The notes under the pieces are model-generated. The model made no database searches. It saw only the letters and a list, made by a program, of their open reading frames with translations, and was not told the origin of the DNA. DNA of 64,000 bases from Sphingomonas sp. PL-96 (GTDB lineage Bacteria; Pseudomonadota; Alphaproteobacteria; Sphingomonadales; Sphingomonadaceae). The stretch covers positions 1 through 64,000 of the forward strand of contig NZ_JAJFET010000002.1 in assembly GCF_020707215.1 (NCBI RefSeq), written 5' to 3'. Each line of letters starts with the position of its first letter. Position 1 is the first letter of the stretch. The position numbers were made by a program, and so were the translations under genes. Positions 60,005 to 64,000 of this stretch are shown here, piece by piece.

Positions 60005-60118
60005 ACCGTTCATGCTGAGTAGGGGCTGAGCTTGTCGAAGCGCCGTATCGAAGCACCTGCGGCGGTCCTTCGATACGCCAATTCGACTGCGCTCAATGGC
60101 TACTCAGGACAAACGGGG
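60005..60118. repeat. Family B intergenic palindromic repeat
   Basis: Left end CCGTTCATGCTGAGTAGGGG and right end GCTACTCAGGACAAACGGGG. The inner arms hold GAGCTTGTCGAAGCGCCGTA and TCCTTCGATACGCCAATTCG. The best-preserved copy of family B; it lies just before the yciB stop, downstream of the csp terminator. Confidence 0.75.
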
Positions 60119-60142
60119 TGGCGGAAAATATGGGGGCAGCCC

Positions 60143-60781
60143 TCAACCCTCCGGCGGAACCGGCGTTTCCTTTTCCGTGGTGAGCCCGTGGCGCAGCAGC
60201 ATCGGCACATTGGCCATCGCGAACAGCAGGGTCAGCGGCACCGCGCCCCACAGCTTGAACCCGACCCAGAAGTCCCAGCTGCTGTTGCGCCACACGGCTT
60301 CGTTCAGCACCGCCATGAAGGCGAAGAAGCCGGTCCAGTTGATCGTCAGCTTGCGCCAGCCTTCGGCCGAAAGTCCCGGGTAAGCGCCCTCCAGCAGCGA
60401 CTGGAGCAGCGGTCGGCCAGTGGCGAGCCCGAAGCCCAGAATGGCCGAGAACATCGCATAGACGATGGTCGGCTTCACCTTGATGAAGGTGTCGTCGCGG
60501 AAATAGAGGGTGAGGCCGCCGAACACGAGCACCAGCCCGCCCGTGATCCACAGCATCGGCGAGATGCGGCCGGTCTTGATGTGCGACACCAGGATGGCGA
60601 CGAAGGTCGCCACCATGAAGGCCGCCGTCGCGATCAGCACGCGTGCCAGGCTGTCGACCATGTTGGGCAGGTGCAGCTTGCCCGCGAGCAGGTTGGCGGC
60701 GAAGAATACGGCCAGCGGGCCATAGTCGAGCGCCATGCGCAGCCCGGGGCTCGCCTCCTGGTGCGGTGCGGTCGTGCTCAT
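60143..60781 (-). CDS. yciB: YciB/IspZ-family inner-membrane septation protein
   Basis: Polytopic inner-membrane protein of 212 residues with five or six helices. Relatives affect cell-envelope integrity and division (septation protein A). Family marks are LDYGPLAVFFAANLLAG, VKPTIVYAMFSAILGFGL, LTINWTGFFAFMAVLNEAVW and WVGFKLWGAVPLTLLFAMAN. Its ATG overlaps the ftsY stop by four bases. The order mtaB-ftsY-yciB on one strand is conserved in sphingomonads and other alphaproteobacteria. Exact function is unresolved. Confidence 0.92.
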   Translation of the reverse strand: MSTTAPHQEASPGLRMALDYGPLAVFFAANLLAGKLHLPNMVDSLARVLIATAAFMVATFVAILVSHIKTGRISPMLWITGGLVLVFGGLTLYFRDDTFIKVKPTIVYAMFSAILGFGLATGRPLLQSLLEGAYPGLSAEGWRKLTINWTGFFAFMAVLNEAVWRNSSWDFWVGFKLWGAVPLTLLFAMANVPMLLRHGLTTEKETPVPPEG

Positions 60782-61713
60782 CGCAGGTTCCTTCCCTGAT
60801 CGACCCCGGCGATGATGCGGGCCACTTCATTGGCATCGAAACCGCGCAAGTCGTCGGCAGTCTCGCCGACCCCGATCGCATGGATCGGCAGGCCGTAGCG
60901 CTCGGCCGCCGCGACCAGCACGCCGCCGCGGGCGGTGCCGTCGAGCTTGGTCATGACCAGGCCGGTGACGCCTGCGGTCTCCTTGAACACCTGGATCTGG
61001 TTGAGCGCGTTCTGGCCGGTGGTGGCGTCGAGCACCAGCACGACGTCGTGCGGCGCCTCCGGGTTGAGGCGGCCGAGCACGCGGCGGATCTTCGCAAGCT
61101 CGTCCATCAGCTCACGCTTGTTCTGAAGGCGCCCGGCGGTGTCGACGATCAGAACGTCGATGCCGGTCGCGGTTGCCTGCTTCACGGCTTCGTAGACGAT
61201 GCCGGCCGCGTCGCCGCCCTCGGCACCCGAAACGATCGGCACGCCGATCCGCTCGGCCCAGGTGCGCAGCTGGCCGATGGCGGCTGCGCGGAACGTGTCG
61301 CCGGCCGCCAGCATCACGCCATAGTCCTGGTCGACCAGCGTCTTGGCGAGCTTGGCGATGGTGGTGGTCTTGCCCGATCCGTTGACGCCGATCACCAGGA
61401 TCACCTGCGGGCGCGGGAATGCCTCGATCTCGAGCGGCTTTGCGACCTTGGCGAGCGAGCGCTCGACCTCCTCGGCCACCACCAGGCGAATGCCGAGCTC
61501 CTCCATGTTGCGCTCATACTGACCTTCGGACAGGCGGGTGCGCACGCGGGCCGCGGTTTCGGGCCCCAGGTCCGAGGCGATCAGCGCCTCCTCGATCTCG
61601 TCGAGCGTGTCCTCGTCGAGTCGAGCCGCCGACAGGCCGGCGAGGTTGCCCATCAGCCGGTCGGAGGTCTTGCGGAACCCCCCGAGCAGCCGGTCGTGCC
61701 ACGAGGTGCTCAT
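60778..61713 (-). CDS. ftsY: Signal recognition particle receptor FtsY
   Basis: GTPase that docks SRP-ribosome complexes at the inner membrane for co-translational insertion. It has 311 residues, NG domain only, without the long acidic A domain of E. coli. G motifs: [19 protein letters not shown] (G1), [38 protein letters not shown] (G3), [13 protein letters not shown] (G4) and the C-terminal [20 protein letters not shown]. The ATG at 61713 overlaps the mtaB stop. It pairs with the SRP RNA at 38258-38350. Overlaps yciB downstream. Confidence 0.95.
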   Translation of the reverse strand: MSTSWHDRLLGGFRKTSDRLMGNLAGLSAARLDEDTLDEIEEALIASDLGPETAARVRTRLSEGQYERNMEELGIRLVVAEEVERSLAKVAKPLEIEAFPRPQVILVIGVNGSGKTTTIAKLAKTLVDQDYGVMLAAGDTFRAAAIGQLRTWAERIGVPIVSGAEGGDAAGIVYEAVKQATATGIDVLIVDTAGRLQNKRELMDELAKIRRVLGRLNPEAPHDVVLVLDATTGQNALNQIQVFKETAGVTGLVMTKLDGTARGGVLVAAAERYGLPIHAIGVGETADDLRGFDANEVARIIAGVDQGRNLR

Positions 61714-62957
61714 GCCGCCACTCCCACCAGCCGGCCCTGCTCGACGCCGGTGATCGCCACGTCGGCGATGGTGCCTGCCTGCATTGTTCGATCCAATCCT
61801 GTTTCCGCAAAGGCTTCCGCATGGCCGCGGTTGCCGGGACGTTCCACCAAAACCCGCTGCCGCGTGCCGACGAGGCCGCGCAGCCATGCCGCATGCCGCT
61901 CGGCCGCACGTGCCCGCAGCCGCGCCGCACGCTCGCGTGCCACGGCCGGGTTCACCTGCGGCATGCGTGCCGCGGGCGTTCCGGCGCGCGGCGAAAAGGG
62001 AAAGATATGCGCGTGCACGATGTCGCAATCATCGAGCAGCGCCAGGGTATCCGCAAACATTGCCGCGTCTTCGGTCGGGAAGCCCGCGATCAGGTCCGCG
62101 CCGATCGCAATTTCCGGCCGCGCCGCCTTCAACCGCGCGACCATTGCGACGGCATCGGCGCGCAGGTGCCGGCGCTTCATGCGCTTGAGGATCAGGTCGT
62201 TGCCGGCCTGTAGCGACAGATGGACGTGCGGAAGCACCCGCGGCTCGCCGGTGAGCAGCGCCATCAGCCGGTCGTCGATCTCGATCGAATCGAGCGACGA
62301 CAGCCGCAGCCGCTCCAATGCTGGCACATGGGTGAGGATGCGCTCGACCAGCTGGCCCAGGCTCGGCTGGCCGGGCAGGTCCTGGCCGTAGCTGGTGAGA
62401 TCTACGCCGGTCAGCACCACTTCGCGATGGCCTGCGGCGACCACCTCCGCCACGCGCGCGACCACGGCGCCGGCGGGCGCCGAGCGGGCAGGGCCACGGC
62501 CGAAGGGAATGGCGCAAAAGGTGCAACGATGATCGCAGCCGTTCTGCACCTCGACAAACGCGCGGACGTGCGCGGCAAAGGCGGGGGCGAGGTGCGGCGT
62601 GTCGCGCTGCACGGCGCTCCAGTCAGAGACGCGGACCGGCTCGCTGCCCGCCCACGCCTCCGGCAGCAGCTTGTCGGCGTTGCCGACGACGCGATCGACC
62701 TCGGGCATCGCCGCAAACGCCTGCGGGTCGATCTGCGCGGCGCAGCCGGTGACGATCAGCTCCGCCTCCGGCCGTTCGCGGCGTGCCCGGCGGATGGCGC
62801 GGCGGGTGCCGGCCACCGCTTCGTTGGTGACCGCGCAGCTGTTGACGACCACCGCATCCCGGCGCCCCAGGAGCGTGCGGATCGTCTCGCTTTCGGCGAT
62901 GTTGAGCCGGCAGCCGAGGGAAATCACCTCGGGCAACGCGGAAGAAGGGGGTGGCAT
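61710..62957 (-). CDS. mtaB: tRNA t6A37 methylthiotransferase (MtaB-type)
   Basis: Radical-SAM enzyme adding a methylthio group to t6A at position 37 of ANN-decoding tRNAs. It has 415 residues: N-terminal UPF0004 domain with SLGCRLNIAESETIRTLL and cysteines in VVNSCAVTNEAV and IVTGCAAQIDP, the SAM cluster motif NGCDHRCTFCAIPFGRG (CxxxCxxC), LTGVDLTSYGQDL and the C-terminal TRAM-like part. SLGCRLN rather than SxGCQxN and the general pattern fit MtaB, not MiaB or RimO. The ATG at 62957 shares two bases with the divergent DUF924 start. Confidence 0.92.
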   Translation of the reverse strand: MPPPSSALPEVISLGCRLNIAESETIRTLLGRRDAVVVNSCAVTNEAVAGTRRAIRRARRERPEAELIVTGCAAQIDPQAFAAMPEVDRVVGNADKLLPEAWAGSEPVRVSDWSAVQRDTPHLAPAFAAHVRAFVEVQNGCDHRCTFCAIPFGRGPARSAPAGAVVARVAEVVAAGHREVVLTGVDLTSYGQDLPGQPSLGQLVERILTHVPALERLRLSSLDSIEIDDRLMALLTGEPRVLPHVHLSLQAGNDLILKRMKRRHLRADAVAMVARLKAARPEIAIGADLIAGFPTEDAAMFADTLALLDDCDIVHAHIFPFSPRAGTPAARMPQVNPAVARERAARLRARAAERHAAWLRGLVGTRQRVLVERPGNRGHAEAFAETGLDRTMQAGTIADVAITGVEQGRLVGVAA

Positions 62958-63534
62958 GGCGGCTGATCTAGGGGCGGGACCGGACGAAGTCCAACGTGTG
63001 GCGGATGCCGTGCTGCACTTCTGGTTCGAGGAACTGTCGCCCGAGCAGCATTTCGCCAAAAGCGACGCGCTTGATGCCACCATCCGTGAGCGCTTCGGCA
63101 GCCTGCGCGACGCCGTGTTCGCGGCGAATGCGGAAGGATGGCGCGACACGCCCGACCGGCTGCTGGCTGCGATCCTGTTGATCGACCAGTTTTCGCGCAA
63201 CCTCTTGCGCGGCACGGCCGAGGCGTTTGTCGCCGATCCGCTGGGACTGGAGCTTGCGCTGTCCGGCATCGCGGCCGGGTTTGCCCCTCGATTGTCGCCG
63301 GAGCGCCGAGCATTCCTGTACATGCCGTTGATGCATGCCGAGGACCGCGGCGTGCAGCGGTTCGCGCTCCGCTGTTTCGCCGAGCCGGGACTGGAGACGA
63401 ACCTCGCCTTTGCAAAGGCGCATGCCGAGGTGATCGAGCGGTTCGGGCGCTATCCGTCGCGCAATGCCGCACTCGACCGCGACTCGACCGCGGAAGAGCA
63501 GGCCTACCTCAGCCAACCAGGCGCGGGCTGGTGA
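62956..63534 (+). CDS. DUF924 family protein
   Basis: All-helical soluble protein of 192 residues of the DUF924 family (tetratricopeptide-like fold), function unknown. Marks are VLHFWFEELSPEQHFAKSDA, LLAAILLIDQFSRNLLRG, AFLYMPLMHAEDRGVQRFAL and IERFGRYPSRNAALDRDSTA. It starts at an ATG that overlaps the mtaB start on the other strand (CATG), and its 3' end overlaps the convergent EAL gene by 26 bases. A metabolic or stress role cannot be assigned. Confidence 0.88.
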   Translation: MAADLGAGPDEVQRVADAVLHFWFEELSPEQHFAKSDALDATIRERFGSLRDAVFAANAEGWRDTPDRLLAAILLIDQFSRNLLRGTAEAFVADPLGLELALSGIAAGFAPRLSPERRAFLYMPLMHAEDRGVQRFALRCFAEPGLETNLAFAKAHAEVIERFGRYPSRNAALDRDSTAEEQAYLSQPGAGW

Positions 63535-64000
63535 TCCCGAGCGGAGGCGGCGGTCCGATGTCGAACTCGGGCCGGGGAACGAGCTGGCGACGCTCGGCCA
63601 GCATCTGGCGCACGGCCGCGGTCGAGAGCGGCGGGCCATAGCGCAGGCCTTGCGCCTTTGCGCAGCCAAGCGCGCGTAACCGGCCTTCGGTGGTCGCGTC
63701 GGGTACACCTTGCGCGGTCACGGGCAGGTTGAGGCTTTCGCCCAGGCGGCAGATCGCCGTGACGATGGCGGCCGCATCGGCGTCCTCGGCCATGGCGCCA
63801 ACGAGCCGCGCGTCGATCTTGATGCGGTCGAGGGGCAGCGCGCGCAGGTGCGCCAGGCTGGAAAAGCCGGTACCGAAACCATCCAGCGCGATGCACACGC
63901 CCTGGTTCTTGAGGCTGCCGATGATCGACTGCGCCAGCGGCAGATTGTCGAACAGCGCGCCCTCGGTGATTTCCACTTGCAGGCGGTGGGCGGGAAAGCC
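63509..64000 (-). CDS. EAL-domain protein, degenerate, 5' part outside window
   Basis: C-terminal 163 codons of an EAL-family (c-di-GMP phosphodiesterase-like) protein; the beginning is beyond the right edge. Visible motifs are LQVEITEGALFDN, ALDGFGTGFSSLAHL, RIKIDARLVG and TAQGVPDATTEGRLRALGCA. Key residues are altered: the usual DDFGTG has become DGFGTG and the AEGVE glutamate is Gln (TAQGV). Loss of these metal and catalytic residues suggests the domain no longer cleaves c-di-GMP and may only bind it or a partner. The first EAL tripeptide lies outside the window, so upstream GGDEF or sensor domains are unknown. Confidence 0.88.
   Translation of the reverse strand, partial: GFPAHRLQVEITEGALFDNLPLAQSIIGSLKNQGVCIALDGFGTGFSSLAHLRALPLDRIKIDARLVGAMAEDADAAAIVTAICRLGESLNLPVTAQGVPDATTEGRLRALGCAKAQGLRYGPPLSTAAVRQMLAERRQLVPRPEFDIGPPPPLGITSPRLVG

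Overview
The window is high-GC (about two thirds G+C by eye), densely coded chromosomal DNA from an alphaproteobacterium, most probably a sphingomonad (Sphingomonas or a close relative). Pointers are a ChpT histidine phosphotransferase, a DUF2093 gene, class I PHA synthase with phasins, an RpoH next to an RluA-family synthase, many GTG starts, 4-bp ATGA/GTGA gene overlaps, and several families of palindromic intergenic repeats. It looks like core genome: I see no phage, transposase, integrase, plasmid gene, CRISPR array or tRNA gene. Two catalytic or structural RNAs are clear: the small SRP RNA (about 38258-38350) and RNase P RNA (about 48692-49063).

Layout. 1-5531: purD (cut by the left edge), xseA, a DUF2093 protein, an M23 peptidase, lipoprotein Cu/Zn SOD, mtnP, a GNAT acetyltransferase. 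5532-6016: two terminators flanking a candidate small RNA. 6017-11449: aconitase, histidine phosphatase, NAD(P)H-hydrate dehydratase, an EF-hand lipoprotein. 11523-15792: a surface-glycan locus (GtrB-like transferase, methyltransferase, GtrA flippase, large GT-C-like membrane protein). 16078-19933: thioesterase, Rel/SpoT, an aminotransferase. 20104-24916: phaC, phasin, clpS, murA. 25067-29644: CDF zinc exporter, coaD-ispA-xseB, succinate-semialdehyde dehydrogenase. 29938-34015: a three-gene EmrAB/OMF drug-efflux operon. 34305-37525: second phasin, modABC, dcd. 37746-44028: SRP RNA, dnaX-ybaB, mtgA, rpoH, rluD. 44040-47866: a JAMM peptidase, then chpT, a CheA-like kinase and a receiver protein. 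47964-54283: amidase, RNase P RNA, carbonic anhydrase with SulP transporter, a J-domain/ferredoxin pair, sufE. 54347-58317: an expanded phage-shock (psp) locus. 58440-64000: Mn-type SOD, cold-shock protein with two tiny genes, yciB-ftsY-mtaB, a DUF924 protein and a cut, degenerate EAL protein.

The most unusual part is the psp locus. A sigma-54-type promoter faces away from pspF and drives a 47-codon gene, pspA, pspB, pspC and then four more short genes. Each of these encodes a single membrane helix plus a C-terminal coiled coil. PspB, PspC and at least three of the extra proteins end in the same recognisable motif (an ERIVxD-like core followed by EIDxLR), which suggests duplication and a shared interaction surface. 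Other points worth attention are a degenerate receiver-like tail on the CheA-like kinase, a drug transporter gene whose conserved coding extends upstream of any normal start codon, and at least four repeat families, one of which supplies the last codons of a membrane-protein gene.
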